Origin: Raffaelea ambrosiae
Taxonomy: Eukaryota; Ascomycota; Sordariomycetes; Ophiostomatales; Ophiostomataceae
DNA length: 64,000 nucleotides
Direction of reading: 5' to 3'
NCBI GenBank assembly: GCA_002778195.1
Contig: PCDI01000007.1
Span: 29,455 to 93,454, forward strand
Shown: positions 47,465 to 60,000 of the stretch, piece by piece
How the letters are laid out: each line of letters begins with the position of its first letter
Numbering within the stretch: the stretch's first letter is position 1
Notes under the pieces: model-generated
The model's input: only the letters and a program-made list of their open reading frames with translations
What the model was told of the DNA's origin: nothing
The model's database searches: none
Position numbers and translations under genes: made by a program

Positions 47465-48844
47465 CTATCCTCTCATCTGCCGGGTTGACTTGTACACCAA
47501 TTTCACCGGCTCGACATCCATATCATCAATACCTTCATCAACCTCCAGGGGGGCGGATGCATCCAGGACTGGTGCCGGCGTGGGCTCCTTAGTTTCCTTG
47601 GTTTCCTTGGCCTTGGCCTCCTTGGCTTCTTTCGAGGAGGAGCTGGAGGTGTCTTTGCGCATGCTTTGCGGCCGGTAGCTTCGCGTCTTCGGAGGTTCGT
47701 CGACGGCCTTGAGCGCATCAGGGTCTTCTTTTTTGACACGCTCCATCTCGCGGTCGGCCAATTCTCTCGTCTCGGTCAGGCGGCGCTTCATGTTCTCAAT
47801 CTCCTCGTTGCAGTCGCCATCACGCAGAAACTGGTGGGCCGCGTGCTCACACATGGATTGGACATATTCGAGTCCCTTGTCCAGCTCGTCGTAGACATCC
47901 TGGGGTTGATCCGGATTCCTGCGGGCCCGGCCCATCAGATAGGACGCACGTCCATTCGCCCGCGAATACATCGGTCGGCCACTTGCAAGCATGCCGGGCG
48001 ACCGCATATTCCTCGTGCTGACAAAGTTGAGCTTTGGGATTTCGTCCTGCTTAGGTGGTGCATCCGAGGCTTCGATCTTGATGTCACCGGTCGCAGAAAT
48101 TGGTTCGGCAGCAATAGGAGCAGCAGCCGCAAGTGCCGTGTCGGGGCTGAGTTTGGGCATGCCGGGCGATGAGGGCGGTTCCTTGGTGTCCTCCTCGTCG
48201 TCAGCGCCGGCCATTTCGAGCTCGGCCATGCGCTTGATCTGGGCGACTTTGGCAGCCATCTTGGCCTTGCGCATCGAGTTGCGCGACCCCGAAACAAACT
48301 TGACCAGGTCTTCAAAAACTTGCTCGACATACTTGTCGTAATACACGATGATCATGCTGCGTGTGCGGTACTTCTGTTTCTGGGTTGCACCTTCGGCACT
48401 GATCAACGAGTCGCTCCGCTTCTTGACTTTGACTGTACGCTTGCGTAGTGTGGCTCTGGCCTTGGCGTCGGCGGCCCGTTTGGCCTGGTTGATTTGCTGC
48501 TCGTAATTTGGGACATCGGTCATCTCGGTGTCCGTGTTGGCTGGTGGATCTACCGGTGCTGTTGCTGTAGGCTGGGCTTCGCCTTCCGTATTGGCAGGAG
48601 CTTGAGCGGCAGCCACCGGCTGTCCTTCGGCATCGTGGACCTCATCGTGAGGCCTAAGCGATTCCGTGGATCCTTTGTTCCGGATTGACTTGGTGCGAGA
48701 CAGCGAAGACGAGTCCGAGTTGGCCGAGTTCCCCTCAACAATGAGAGCAAGCTCTTCTTGGCGCTTGTCGATTTGGCCGGTCAGCTGATCGAGGCGGTTG
48801 ATCCAGTCCGGGATGTCGGTGATGAGGTTCTTGATGGCGTCCAT
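47465..48844 (-). CDS. Conserved-looking fungal protein of unknown function
   Basis: A single exon of 459 residues from the ATG at 48844; an upstream in-frame ATG (48913) adds 23 unlikely residues. It opens with an amphipathic segment MDAIKNLITDIPDWINRLDQ and a likely helix (IDKRQEELALIVEG). Residues 120-240 are basic and helical (QAKRAADAKARATLRKRTVK, SMIIVYYDKYVEQVFEDLV, RNSMRKAKMAAKVAQIKRMA). A second helical region near 310-370 (DVYDELDKGLEYVQSMCEHA, EEIENMKRRLTETRELADRE) may be coiled coil. A Lys-Glu repeat (KEAKEAKAKETKETKE) precedes an acid tail ending KLVYKSTRQMRG. I recall similar conserved fungal proteins but cannot name a function. Confidence 0.8.
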   Translation of the reverse strand: MDAIKNLITDIPDWINRLDQLTGQIDKRQEELALIVEGNSANSDSSSLSRTKSIRNKGSTESLRPHDEVHDAEGQPVAAAQAPANTEGEAQPTATAPVDPPANTDTEMTDVPNYEQQINQAKRAADAKARATLRKRTVKVKKRSDSLISAEGATQKQKYRTRSMIIVYYDKYVEQVFEDLVKFVSGSRNSMRKAKMAAKVAQIKRMAELEMAGADDEEDTKEPPSSPGMPKLSPDTALAAAAPIAAEPISATGDIKIEASDAPPKQDEIPKLNFVSTRNMRSPGMLASGRPMYSRANGRASYLMGRARRNPDQPQDVYDELDKGLEYVQSMCEHAAHQFLRDGDCNEEIENMKRRLTETRELADREMERVKKEDPDALKAVDEPPKTRSYRPQSMRKDTSSSSSKEAKEAKAKETKETKEPTPAPVLDASAPLEVDEGIDDMDVEPVKLVYKSTRQMRG

Positions 48845-51800
48845 AGCTGCAGTTGTTTGCTTGCAGGCCGTGAGGCCGAAGCAGGAAGATGAACGAGGCA
48901 AAGAGACGTCCAACGGCCGGAGGGTGTTGGGGGCCGAGGCTCAGGTGTGCAGAGCTCAAAGAGATCAAAAAAAAAAGCCAGTGACCAGGACAATGAGGTC
49001 ACGGGTTCCTGTCGATCCGAGGCGGCCGGCGAAAGGCGCGCAAAAATTAAACCCAACAAGACAAAGAGATGGCGAGAAGCGAAAAAAAGGAGGGAAAGAG
49101 AATGGAAGAGAAAGAAAGCAAAGCAGGTTCAGTGTTGTATGCTCATGATTAGGGAGGAAAGTCGTGTGGTGCGCTTTTTATGAGGTGAGGATGGCCAACA
49201 AAAGAAGACGAGAAAAAAAAAGCCCAACGGAGGGAACCCAACTCAAATGCACGCAGAACACAACAAAAAAGACAAGAGGCACAGCACAGCCAGGAGCGGA
49301 CAACTCTCTCCTGGTTCGGTCCACTCTCCTCTCCTCGTTCTCTTCTTCGATTCGGTGTTCTCCTCACGGCTTTCTGTCAGGGGACGCCTTCTTTGCTACA
49401 CCGTACTCTCAGTGGGTTGCGGGAGGCGAGCGTTGGAACAGGGTCTGGTGGGATCGAAACCGTTGAAGAAAAAAAAAACGACGCGGAAATATAATCTTAT
49501 AAGAGGGAAGGGCAGCCAGCACGCGCTAACCAGGAGAGGCAATTGGAAGGTGGTCTGTTTGCGCGTTTGTTGTTGGCTTCGAAGGAATGAAGGGCAGCGA
49601 AGCAGAAAAACGACAAGCACGACAGGGACTTAATTTAGCGCCTGGCGGAAGATGCACCCGTGGCGACTGAGGGGCAGAAAGGTGGCTCTTTGGTGGGCGG
49701 TGGACAGTGGATAATTAGGCCATGTGCTGTACTTTCGGGGGAGGGTCTTGGCCTTGTAGCTGCGGCGAAAGGTGGATACAGGGTTTCAGAAGCGACACGA
49801 GGGAGAGGGGCGGTGTTTTATAGCGAGGGCGATCGTGTGAGAGCGGGGTGAAATTTGAAATTAGACGAGGAGGAGAGAAAGAAGGAGAAAAGAAGCAAAG
49901 AAGAAAAGAAGAAGGAGGAGAAGAGAATGAAGAGATCAGGGAAACAAGGGGAGCACGGAAGTGGTCACAGAAAAGGGAGAACTGAGGCAATGACACGAGG
50001 CGGGAGCAGGGACAACATGCGAGGTGTCGGGAGGAAGGAAGGAGCGGACGAGCACGGGGACGAAAGAGGAAAGAAAGTCCAGGGTGACTGAAATTGGGAC
50101 GGGCGATTGGAGGACACACAAGGAAGGGGGCGGAATTACTGTCGACGTCAACCGAGTGCGGAATCTACACAAAGTATACGTGCGAGTAAGTGCAGGCGGT
50201 ACGAGCAGAAAGGGTGGCACAATGACGGAAGGCGCAGGCACAGACTACGATTGCAGCGTGGGAGTACGAGCAGGACAGCCACGATGTTCGTAGCCAGATA
50301 CAAGGTATTTCGCAGAGGACAGGGAATGAGGAAAGTAGCGGGCACAAGGGGAAGGGACGATCGAGCAAGTACAGATCAGGCGGGGGTTATTGCAGCAACC
50401 ATAGAAGGAGCGGAAAACGGGAGGGGGGGACGGCTTGTGTGGTTATTTTTTTATCTTTTTTGAAAATTTTTATTCTTTTTTTGTTCTTTTCTTTTGTTCT
50501 CCCCTCCCTGCCTATACGCAATTATTTCCTCTCCACAGACAATCTCAAATGCAACAAGATTAAACGAAATAAGGAGACGGCCCTCTTGTGACCTCGTGCA
50601 GCTGCAAGTCTATCTGCAGACACGACGTTGCTGATGCGTCATGCACCAGGATCGTCGCCCTGTCGTCCGTATTGTCTGCCTTCATCGCGGTTGACTTCGC
50701 GGCGGGCGTCCTGGTTTGCCTGGTCGGCCTGATCTGTGCTCTCCACTCTACATACGACGTATCGCAGCAGTGGGTGGTGCTTGTTGCGTTGTCGCAAAAA
50801 CGCAAGAGTGCTTTGCCGGCCACGGGGCCTGCTGTGGCCTCCGCTTCCTCTGCTGTCTTTTCCTCACCGGTGTTGCACCAGACCGACGTGGTATTGGCTG
50901 TTGGAGAGTTGGGCGACTTAGCACCGCAACGTTCTGCTCGCATCGATGGCATCGATTGTCGTCTCACCAGTCCGCACAAGGCCGAAAAGACACTTTGGCC
51001 CAAAGACAAATTGGGAGACTCGAAAAACGAATCGAGCAGAAAAAAAAAACAGAAGGACAAGGGAAGACTGGGCGACAATCCCTGCCCAGTGTGTGTGACA
51101 TGCAGGGATAACAAGCACTGGCATGCAAACCGAGACGACCAGTATGACCAGCCGGCATGCCGCAATGACGAAAATAACTGGGGTATGGCCTATCCTGCAT
51201 TTACTATGTACGACTTGGCCTGCCGCCACGGCCGCTAGAGAAGCAAACTAACAAGAGGCCCGTTGGCTTCTCCACGCCTATCCACCAACCCCATCTCGAT
51301 GCTCTTCTTTTGGTTTCCCCCCCTTTTCCGTGTCCCTGTGCTTGCGCGTGCCAATAGCAACCCCCACTGACAGAGGCAAACATGCCGTGTGGGCTGTCCG
51401 ACGTATCTACAAAGTATGCAACTAGCTTGTCATGGCCACGTTAGTGCCGACTGATGAGACAGAGAAAGAGCGATGCGGCTGCAGACTTGGCATGCGTACG
51501 AGTGATATACTCCATACGCCAATTGCTCTCGCCAACGAGCTGCGTTTTACCTGCACAGGGCAGCCTGTGGCAAAGCACTCCTGCATGGTGTGTTGCTCGA
51601 ACCAGCTCATCGCCACAGGGTTTGTGGAGGAATGGAAGCAAATCGCAGAAGCAAATCGCAAAAACAACGCGGTGCAGTGGGCCACTTTTGAGCACAAGCC
51701 AGTCGTCTACACCGTATTTGCCGGTGCCTCTTCGTTGCTGACTCTCCCCACTTCCGCGAGCCGACTCGCAGTCTCAGAGTGGAGGCAAGATGCAGCTGGT

Positions 51801-54480
51801 GGCTCCTGGGCGGTACGAGTACACCGTACTACTCGTCGTCCACGATGCATCATGCAGCAAAACACGCACGAGTATCTTTGCACTCAGACCGAAGAGTGTG
51901 CCTCGTTTCCGAAGATCGACATATAGTTCTCCCAATGCATAGCAAAGCAAGCGAGAGAGGATGGGAGCAAGGCCGAAAGCAGGGCGAACAGGAGAGCAGA
52001 CGACGGTCGATCCTGGCTAGGCAACCCGACTTTTCCACGGCGGCAAGTCTGTCATCGAGGAGAAGGAAAGTACTATGTACTACATAACTTACTCGTACTT
52101 GCTCTTACTCTGGCCCTGTCCATGTACACCGTACATCCCTGCCGCGCTGTCGGCCCCGAAAACGTCGGAGACACCTTCGAACGGAAGCTCGCTACGACTG
52201 GGCCATCACAGAGCAGCAGGCTGATGCGACAGTGACGGGACTGCCAGCCCAGTGCAAAGCGGTTAATAAACGATGCATGTTGAAACTGCCAATTTGGATG
52301 CGTGCTTGCCCAACAGCCCTTGCAGGGCCCTGGTGGACTGTGCATGGCAGCCAACCCCCTGCGTGTCGTGCTCGTGCGACACATCCGTACCCTCGAGATT
52401 AGGGTCGCATTGTGTGCAAGCAATTACGGACAAAGCCGAATACTTCTAGAAACAACGGGAGGCCCTTCGGCGAAGTTCCCTCTTGAGAGAATGCAAGACG
52501 AGGAAAGAACGCACGAGATGTTACATAGCATCTTGACATGGATTCTTGCAGGGGAATTAAACACGTATTGTGAGTATCTGATACCATTGCCTGCATGGCA
52601 AGCAGCACGAGCCTTTCTCGGACCGTCACTTTTGACGGTAGTCTAGCTTAATAGCTAGTAATCGTTAGTTGACCGTTCGACGGCACAAGTCCTACACTAC
52701 TAACTAAGCGGACGCTGCTGCTGCTAAAATAGAAGGATCGAGGCTCAACGGACAAAGAGAGGTAAGACAAAGAGCCAACCAAGCAAATACTCTAATCGTA
52801 ACAAAGCCTCCTGCAGACAGTCGAAAAGTACGAGAGCCCCTTTTCTCTCTCTTTGTTTCTCTCTTGCTTCTTGTTTCCGCGTTGTCTGCCGTGCGAGCCT
52901 ATCGGGGACCAACCCGTCCCAAGGTATGCAGTAGACGACACAGAAGAGTCGGCGAAGTTTGCATGGGAACCGCGGTTGAGCAACATCGCACTCACACACA
53001 CTCGCACTTTTCACGCACACACAACCTGATTTTCACTCTTGTGTTTCATCAGAGAAGAGTTGTCTGATGAAACGGGAAACAAGAGCCGCCCGGGTTGTGT
53101 CTTCGTTCGCACCTTCCCCGCGTAGAACTAGTACGCACGCACGGCGTGTTTCTTGTGTGTGTTTGTGTGCAACGTTTCCGGCACATAACAAAACGGGCAG
53201 GAGCAGGAAACGATCAATGGGAGAAAGAACGGGGATTGGAAACAGGAAGGAGCGGGGAGTCAGTTCGACAAGGCAAGGGGTCTCTTGAGGGGTGGGGGGT
53301 TCTCTTTTTATTTTGGTTGTCTTCGTAGACCCCCGGCCAGCCTCTGAATTCAATACAGGAGTGTTTATCTCTCCGGTGCTTATCTCTCTCTCTACTGCGT
53401 GGCTTGTCACTACTCGATAGCTAGCTGCCCATGACGAACAACGCATTTCCGGCGGTTGTCAAGTGGCGGTGAAAAAAAAGCTCCTAAAAGACCAGAGGCA
53501 ACAACCACAAACCAACCAACCAAAATATGTAGGGTTTTTTTTTTTAAATCCTGCATGAAGTGACCAAGAAAATAAGGACCCCCCTGTTCTTCTTGCTGCA
53601 TTGGTTTGTTATGCACCTATGCCTTGTCCTGCAAGCAAGGGAAAGCAAAAGGAAAAAGGAAAAAAAAAGCCACGAACAACGAACCATCGACCACAAACGA
53701 CGAACCAGCATAAAAACGTGTCGAGGTGAGAGTTGGGAGGTGTGCGGTGTACGCGTAGGCCTCGCCGGCCTCGATCGTTGGCAGAAAGACAAGGAACACC
53801 AGCATCGATATCGTGGTCTCCCTTTTCTTGACGTCGGAAACGGCTGTTTTGGGTAGGCAAGAGTGTCGACGTAGACTATTGTGGTTACAAACCGACTCCT
53901 CGTCTAGGTGGGCCCTTTTCTTTCCACATTGTATCTTACGAGTAGTTGCTTAGCTCTTTGCTCCCAACCACCTGCTGGCTGGCATGACTTGCATTTGCGG
54001 TACTTTTTTATTTCATGTTGGTCATTCTTTGTTTTTTTTTTCTTTTTTGGGGGGGCCTTACCTCAACTTCGTTTTTCCCTCTTCCACTTTTTTATGCACA
54101 TCATTTCTTGGCCCCGACACGTAATAACTTCCCCTCCGAGTGGGAATTAGGATTTTTTTTTTTCTTTTTTTTCCCGTCATGATGACTTTGTCTACTTTGT
54201 CCCAGCTTTCAAGAAACCCAACCCAACCCCAGAAATGACAAAGACAGAACACACAAGAACTTTCTCACTTTGACCAGCCGCCAGGAAAGATGGAACAAAA
54301 GGTCAAGCACAGAAAAAGGCAGTTAGTTGTTCCATTGACTTGGTGGTTGCAGGCCCTGTATGTGTCAATAAGTTGGCAGCTACCGGCTCTCGTACAGATC
54401 TCAATTGGCTGGTAGCTTCCAGGCCTCTCTCAACAGGTATCCTATCTAGACCCTTGGACAATGTCCTCCTTCCGTTTCAT
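48845..54480. other. Gene-poor stretch, 5.6 kb
   Basis: I find no gene I can defend. The left part (49.0-50.4 kb) is purine-rich on the plus strand and includes the leader of the gene ending at 48844. Open frames at 50588-51238 (+, 216 codons), the overlapping minus frame 51165-50560, and 51432-51926 (+, 164 codons) lack the GC-rich third positions and any domain seen in true genes here. AT-rich TACGAGTACACCGTAC-type strings typical of ascomycete spacers occur near 51815 and 52120. Homopolymers of T or A (10-12) lie at 53535, 54035 and 54155. Confidence 0.55.
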
Positions 54481-57400
54481 TCACGTCTGCACAAGCCCCA
54501 GCTGCCGGCCCAGCGTCGCCACGGCATCCGCTTCCGCGGTGCCCCAGTCCACGCCCTTGAGCGCGGCAAAGGGCGTGCGAGTAGTCGTAGAAGTCGTCAA
54601 AGTCGTCGAAGCTGTCGTAGACTCGGCCGGCTCGGTCTTGGGGTGACCCTCTTCGGAAGACTCTGTGGACCGCGCCTGGGCCATCTCGGCATGCAGCCCC
54701 AGCCCCCAGAGCTCGTCCACGACGGCCGTCCGCACCAGCGGCCACGGGTGCCCGAGCAGCTCGGCCAGCCGGGCACGCGCACCTGACGGGCTCCTCCTGC
54801 TGCTGCTGCTGCCTCCCGACCGGTCCGGCGCCTCCTCCTCCGCCGCCGCCACGGCCCCGTACACTTTGATGCAGGCCTGCATCTTGCGCATGCTGCTGCC
54901 CGTCTTTGCGGCCGCCCGGTGCACCTGCGCACACAGAGCGGCCATGGCGTCGGCGTCGACAGAGCCGCCCGGGCCGGGGAAGACGCCCGCGTAGAACAGA
55001 TAGGCAAAGATCTCCAGGGTCGGCGTGACCGTCCGATCCGGCAGCGTGATGGGCTTGCTGCCCGTCGCGGCGGACGAGATGGTGCCGCCGGGCAGATTGC
55101 GCGCGAGGGCCTGCCACAGACGACGGGTCCGCTCCTTGTCTGCCCGGCCCTCGTGGATGTAGTCGACCAGCGCGGCGCGGCTGGCAATGACGAGTTCTTC
55201 GTTGCCCGTGTCGGCCGAGGTGACGTAGCCCCGCAAGAGCGTGGACATCCAGCGGAGGGCAGCCGCCTGGGTGGGGCCGCCGCCACCACCACCACCCGAC
55301 TTGGCGAGCGCGGCAATGCACACAGAGTCCGTGTCCTCGTCGTCGACGCTGTCCCAGAGGCCGAGCAGGAGTCGAAAGTACGCCCGGGACGAGAAGGTGA
55401 GGGCTTGCAAGCGGCGGGCCGCAGCACCGTCCAGGGCCACGGCCAGGGTCGCCTGTGCCGGGGCGCGCACGCGGTCGAGCTTCTCGGCGGCCAGGCGCAG
55501 GACGCGGAGGAAGAGCTGGGCGGCGGCGGCGGCGCTCTCGGGCAGGCGGCGCGCCTTTTGCGCGGTCCAGAGGACCTGCGTCGCCCGCAGCGCGTGCAGG
55601 CGCACGTGCGAGCCGATGTCGCCGCGGGCATTGGTGGTGTAGTCGTCGAGGCCGGCCGCCAGGACCGCGTGGAAGGGGGACGACGAGACGCCCTTGGACT
55701 CTTGGGCATCCTGGGCATCCTGGGCATCCTGGGCATCCTGGGCATCCTGGGCATCCTGGGCATCCTGGGCATCCTGGGCATCCTGGGCATCCCCGGGGTG
55801 CCCTCCGCCCGCAAGCACGGCCGGACTCTGGGCCAGCGCCTGCAGGAGGGCCACGCGGGTGTCGATGGACCGGTCCGCGGCCCAGCGATCCAGAAGGGCC
55901 TGGGCAATGATCGCTGCAGAGGGGCCCACAGGAGGAGAGGGGCCCCGGTCGGACAGCAAGGGGTACGCCTTGGTCAGGGCAAAGACATAGCCCGAGTTGG
56001 CACTCCCTCCGCTGCTGCTTCCGCTGCCGGCGGCTCCGCCGACGCGACCAGCGTAGGCCGTCCGCCGGGTCGACGTCGGCGCCGCGCGCTTCTTGGTCGG
56101 CGAGCGGACCGTGTCGGCCCACGCGCGGATGAGCTCGAAGCGGGCGGCCGGCCGGGGCAGCGCGACGAGCAGAACCAGGGCGGCGTCCGAGGCGGCGGCC
56201 ATGGCGTCGGCCTCCTGGCGGGCGAGCCAGGGGGGGGGGGAGGAGGACGACGACGACGACGATGTCGATGGCGTTGTTGCGCACAAACACGCAGACGCAA
56301 CGTCGGTCCACTGCCGGAGCGCGTCCGCGGCCGCCGACAAAGGCGCCGCAGCCGCCTGTGCCGCGTCGAGGGCGGCCACGATGTTCTGGAACGTCCGAGC
56401 CGGTACGGCATGGGCTTCGGCCAGCAGAGCCGGCCCCGCGAGGAGAGGGATGGCGGTCGCGTTGTGGGCGTTGTGGTTGTTGTTGCTCGGCGTCTCGAGG
56501 ATGGCGATCTGGAGGACGGGGAAGGAGGAGACGATCAGCCGGCTGGCCGCCTCGGCCAGGAGGTCAGGCCGACGAGCGGCGCCGAGCGCCTGGCACGCCC
56601 GGAGAACGGTGCAGAGCCGGCGGATGGTGGCGAGGCAAGCCGCGGTCAGCCCCCGTGTGCGGGCTTCCAAGCTGGCCATCGTCGCTGCCGACGCCGACAC
56701 CAGGGCGGGAAACGTGTCCAGGACGGCCGCCAGGGCCAGGAGGAGCCCGTGCCGCTCGTCGACCTGGCGCGGCTGCAGGGACGTGATGCTGTCCTCGAGC
56801 TGGCCGAGCGTGTATGCAAACTGCTCCAGCGAGCGTCCCCCCTGTTCGTCTTCTTCTTCTTCTTCGGGCTCCCGTGCTGCCCCGGAGGCGGATCCGGAAG
56901 AGTCTCCCAACCCCATGAGCTCTGCCGTCAACTGCCCAAACGAGACGGCGGCGGCCCGCCGCGCCGCCACGTCCGAGACGTCGCCCAGCCCCCGCCAGCC
57001 CAGCAGGGCGGCCTGCAGCGGCCGCCCGTAGTGGGTGTGGGACAGGCGCGTCGCCTGGCGCGCCACCTCGGACACGGCGCGCGTGCGCAGCGCCACCGCG
57101 TGGTAGTCGACGGCCTGGACGAGGGCGATGCCCGCGCCGACCGTGTCGGGGTGCCGGCCGATGAGCTCCTGCAGCGCCGCCGAGCTGCCGCGCCGGATGT
57201 TGCCCGCCGGGTCGAGCGACGCGGCAATCACCAAGTCGGTGGCCATGATCTGCAGCAGGCTCCTCCCTTTTTCCGTCCTCCTTTTTTCCGTCCTCCCTCC
57301 GGTCGTTTGGGTCCCCCCCATCGTTTGGGTCCCCCCCGTCGTTTGGCCCCCCCCATCGCTGGACAGCGGAAGCGTCTGCAGCTCCTCGGTCGTGTACCGT

Positions 57401-58121
57401 CTCGCCAGGGCCCAGAGACCAAAACACGCCGCGTCCCGGATGTTCGTCCCCGTGGCGCTGCCCGACACGCTCCGCCGCTCAAACGCCAGCCCCCGCCGCA
57501 GCGCCTCCACAATCGTCGGCAGCGCCGACAGCGGCGGCGACCGGCGGTACAGCAGATGCGCCAGCGTGAGCATGAGGCCGTGCCACTCCAGCGGGTCCAC
57601 GGCCGTGAGGTCCGGCAGAGACGACGTCTGTGGTCCGGGGGCGGTGAAGACGTTCCGCTGCAGGCCGTCCAGGACGGCGTCGATCACCTGCCCGGCCATC
57701 GCCGGCTCGAGGCGGAGGGCGATCATGCTCAGCGCCTTGCTGGCGGCAAAGCGCACCGGCGTGTCGTTGTCGGCGAGGCACCCGAGGAGGTAGCCGACGG
57801 TGGTCTCGATGGCGACGTCGTGGGCCGCATGGGTGCTGTTGGTGCCCACACGCTCGGCCGTCGTCTGGATGTAGCGGATGGCAATGGCCCGGACCGCCTT
57901 GATCATCATCTTGCGGGCCAGCGCCGACGACCGGATAGCCTGGAACACGGGGTCGGTCTTGTTGCGGCCGGTGTAGTCGGTCTCGTCGGCGTCCGCGACC
58001 GCGAGCACGGCGGCGAAAATCGACTCCAGCGCATCGTCCATGTCCGAGGTGCCGGCCGCGGCCGACAGCAGGCCGGCCAAGAAGGAGAGGGCGCCGATGT
58101 AGTAGTACGGTTCGCGGACAA

Positions 58122-58152
<31 letters not shown>

Positions 58153-59118
58153 GGGCGGTGTCGGCGCCAGCCCCCGCGGCCCCGGGGCGGCGCTGCTGCT
58201 TCTCCGGAGAGAATAGAGCGCCCACTGGATGAGGGCGTGGCGGACGCCGAGCGCCTGCATGTCCCGGCGCATGGCCACGCGGACCAGCAGGGCGCGGGCG
58301 GCATCGCGCTCCTTGCCGGCCACGGCGAGATAGCGCAGAGCCAGCGGGAGGACACGGACGGTGATGGAGGGCAGGGTGGTGGCGGTGGTGGTGCTAGCCG
58401 TGGACGACCCGGCGGTGGCCCCCGGCCATGCCAGCCCTTCGATCGACGGCAGCTCGTCGCCCTCCTCGTCGCCCAGGGCGCGCCCCGTCGAGATCGTGGA
58501 CAGGTCAAAGGGCGCCAGCAGCAGCTGCGACAGCCACAGGAGCACCACGTAGCGTTCTTCCCACGACCAGCGCGTGCCCGGAGAAGACGAAGACGCCGAC
58601 GACGAAGAATAAGAAGCGGGCCCGCCTCCGGCGTCGGCCCGCTCCAGGGCGCCCAGCAGCCGCTCCAGGTGCCGCGTCTCGACCGGCAGGAAATGGACAA
58701 TGACCTTTTCGCCGCGCACCTTGCAGAACGTGTACAGCAGCCGCCCCGCGGCCGCCTGCAGGGTGAGGACAAGGGCCGACGACGACGACGACGACAGCAG
58801 CGACGCCGCCGACGGGTCGGCCCGCGCACTGCTGACGCCGGCCAGGAACGCCTCCGCCAGCAGGGGCAGCCAGCGGGCCAGGTGCCCGTCGATCAGCTGG
58901 GGGAACCCCTGGAACGGCTCGATGAGGTTGAGGAGCCGGTACGTCTCGTGCACGCGGACGCGGCTGCGGAACTTGCGTGCAGTCGGCGTCGTCGTCGTCG
59001 TCGTCGTCGTCTTGTTGGGCAGATACAGAAAACCCTCCAGGGATGCATCAAAGTCGCCGAGCCAGTCGGTGGCGTTGCGGTGGAGGCGGACATCGACGTC
59101 GTCTTCATTGGCGTCCAT
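54481..59118 (-). CDS. Tubulin-specific chaperone D (tubulin-folding cofactor D; Alp1/Cin1)
   Basis: Cytosolic HEAT/ARM-repeat protein that captures beta-tubulin and assembles the alpha/beta heterodimer with cofactors C and E. A single exon of 1545 residues from ATG 59118. The N-terminus matches the family: RVHETYRLLNLIEPFQGFPQ then LIDGHLARWLPLLAEAF. Helical repeats follow (GVRHALIQWALYSLRR, DTPVRFAASKALSMIALRLE, HGLMLTLAHLLYRR, SLDPAGNIRRGSSAALQELI). The C-terminal third keeps folded segments such as RTRRLWQALARNLPGG and TVTPTLEIFAYLFYAGVFPG. It exceeds the usual 1100-1200 residues through low-complexity inserts: poly-Thr near 40, Ser/Ala runs, a TQTTGG/RTEKRR repeat near 610 and ten Asp-Ala-Gln triplets near 1110. 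Confidence 0.93.
55704..55793. repeat. 9-bp tandem repeat encoding (Asp-Ala-Gln)10
   Basis: Ten head-to-tail copies of GGGCATCCT, the last one altered to GGGCATCCC. On the coding strand they give ten consecutive Asp-Ala-Gln units in cofactor D. The third bases do not vary, so the array is young or actively slipping rather than under old protein-level selection. Confidence 0.97.
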
Positions 59119-59136
59119 ATTGGAGAGTTGGGGGGG

Positions 59137-59233
59137 GGGGGTTGTCTTTGAGAATGTCTTTGGGATTGTCCTTGGGAATGTGATGTTTTTGGGATGTATT
59201 GGGATGTCTTTGGGATGTCTTTTGGAGATGTGG
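59137..59233. repeat. Degenerate 11-nt repeat in the cofactor D leader
   Basis: About seven variants of GTCTTTGGGAT (some GTCCTTGGGAA, GTATTGGGAT, GTTTTTGGGAT) lie directly before the start codon, next to a G10 run at 59131. In the mRNA sense they read as repeats of ATCCCAAAGAC, so they are probably transcribed in the 5' leader. Confidence 0.8.
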
Positions 59234-59776
59234 TGATACCTCTTTTGAGATTCTGAGTTGACAGAAAAGAGACAACAGGGAACAAAAGAGGGGTAAGAGG
59301 AATAAAAGGGGTAAGAGAGAGCGTGAGAGGGTGAATTCACACTATAAAATCAACATTGTTTGTTTTGGTTCAGGCAGCAGCATTTCATGGGTTGTGGTGT
59401 GCCACAAAATAAGCATAGCATAAAGGGAGAGACGGTTAAGACGTCGATTGAGGGGTCGCGCGATCACGTGATACTTACACGTTGCAGCACTCGAAAGTCT
59501 CGTAAAAGACAGTCGGCACGCGAGGACAGTCGGCACGCAAGGACAGTCCCCCAGACTGCAATTCACAACCCAAAACGTTGAAGAGAAGATTCTTCTTGTT
59601 GAACTCTAAGAAAACGATGTGTGTATGTATAATGTGGCCTCTCCCGGGCCGTGTACCGTCTTGAAACCCAGAAACGCAAAAAAAAAACAGATACCAAAAA
59701 CCTAAAATGCTGAACCCAGTCCGGGAAATGTCCCGAGGACAAAACGCCCTTTTGTGAAGAGGTATCATGAACGAGA

Positions 59777-59861
59777 GTGAGAAATGAAGAGAAGAAGAAT
59801 GTGAGAAATGAAGAAAGAGAAGAAGAAAGTGAGAAATGAAGAAAGAGAAGAAGAAAGTGAG
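59777..59861. repeat. 28-bp purine-rich minisatellite
   Basis: Three copies of GTGAGAAATGAAGAAAGAGA plus AGAAGAAA start at 59777, 59801 and 59829 (the first is 4 nt shorter), with a fourth start at 59857. It is non-coding, beyond the GH76 stop codon. Confidence 0.9.
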
Positions 59862-60000
59862 GTGAAGTAAAAAAAAAAAAGCGTAAAAAACCAGCCATCG
59901 TCATGTACTTTATGTCATGTACGGATCGGGGGAAGATACAGAAACACAATGCAGTGAACACAACATGCAGACGTCTGAATAACAAAAAAAAAAAAAAAGA

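Larger units (their letters stand above)
59119..60000. other. Spacer between cofactor D and the GH76 gene
   Basis: 882 bases with the cofactor D promoter/leader and the GH76 3' flank. It carries two short repeat arrays (59137-59233 and 59777-59861) and A-runs of 11-15 at 59869 and 59985. No further gene is visible. Confidence 0.6.

Noticed and set aside
49441..49470. GGTTTCGATCCC (minus strand) resembling a tRNA B box
   Set aside because: The sequence upstream on that strand is a poly-T tract, so no cloverleaf is possible.
50588..51238. 216-codon plus-strand frame, overlapped by a 201-codon minus-strand frame
   Set aside because: Neither shows coding bias or a domain. Two overlapping opposite frames of equal quality suggest chance.
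51432..51926. 164-codon plus-strand frame
   Set aside because: Low third-position GC compared with real genes nearby and no recognisable segment, though it could be a small orphan gene.
54919..59151. 1410-codon open frame on the plus strand, antisense to cofactor D
   Set aside because: It is the mirror of GC-rich third positions in the true gene. It has no domain features, and its low-complexity tracts mirror those of the sense protein.
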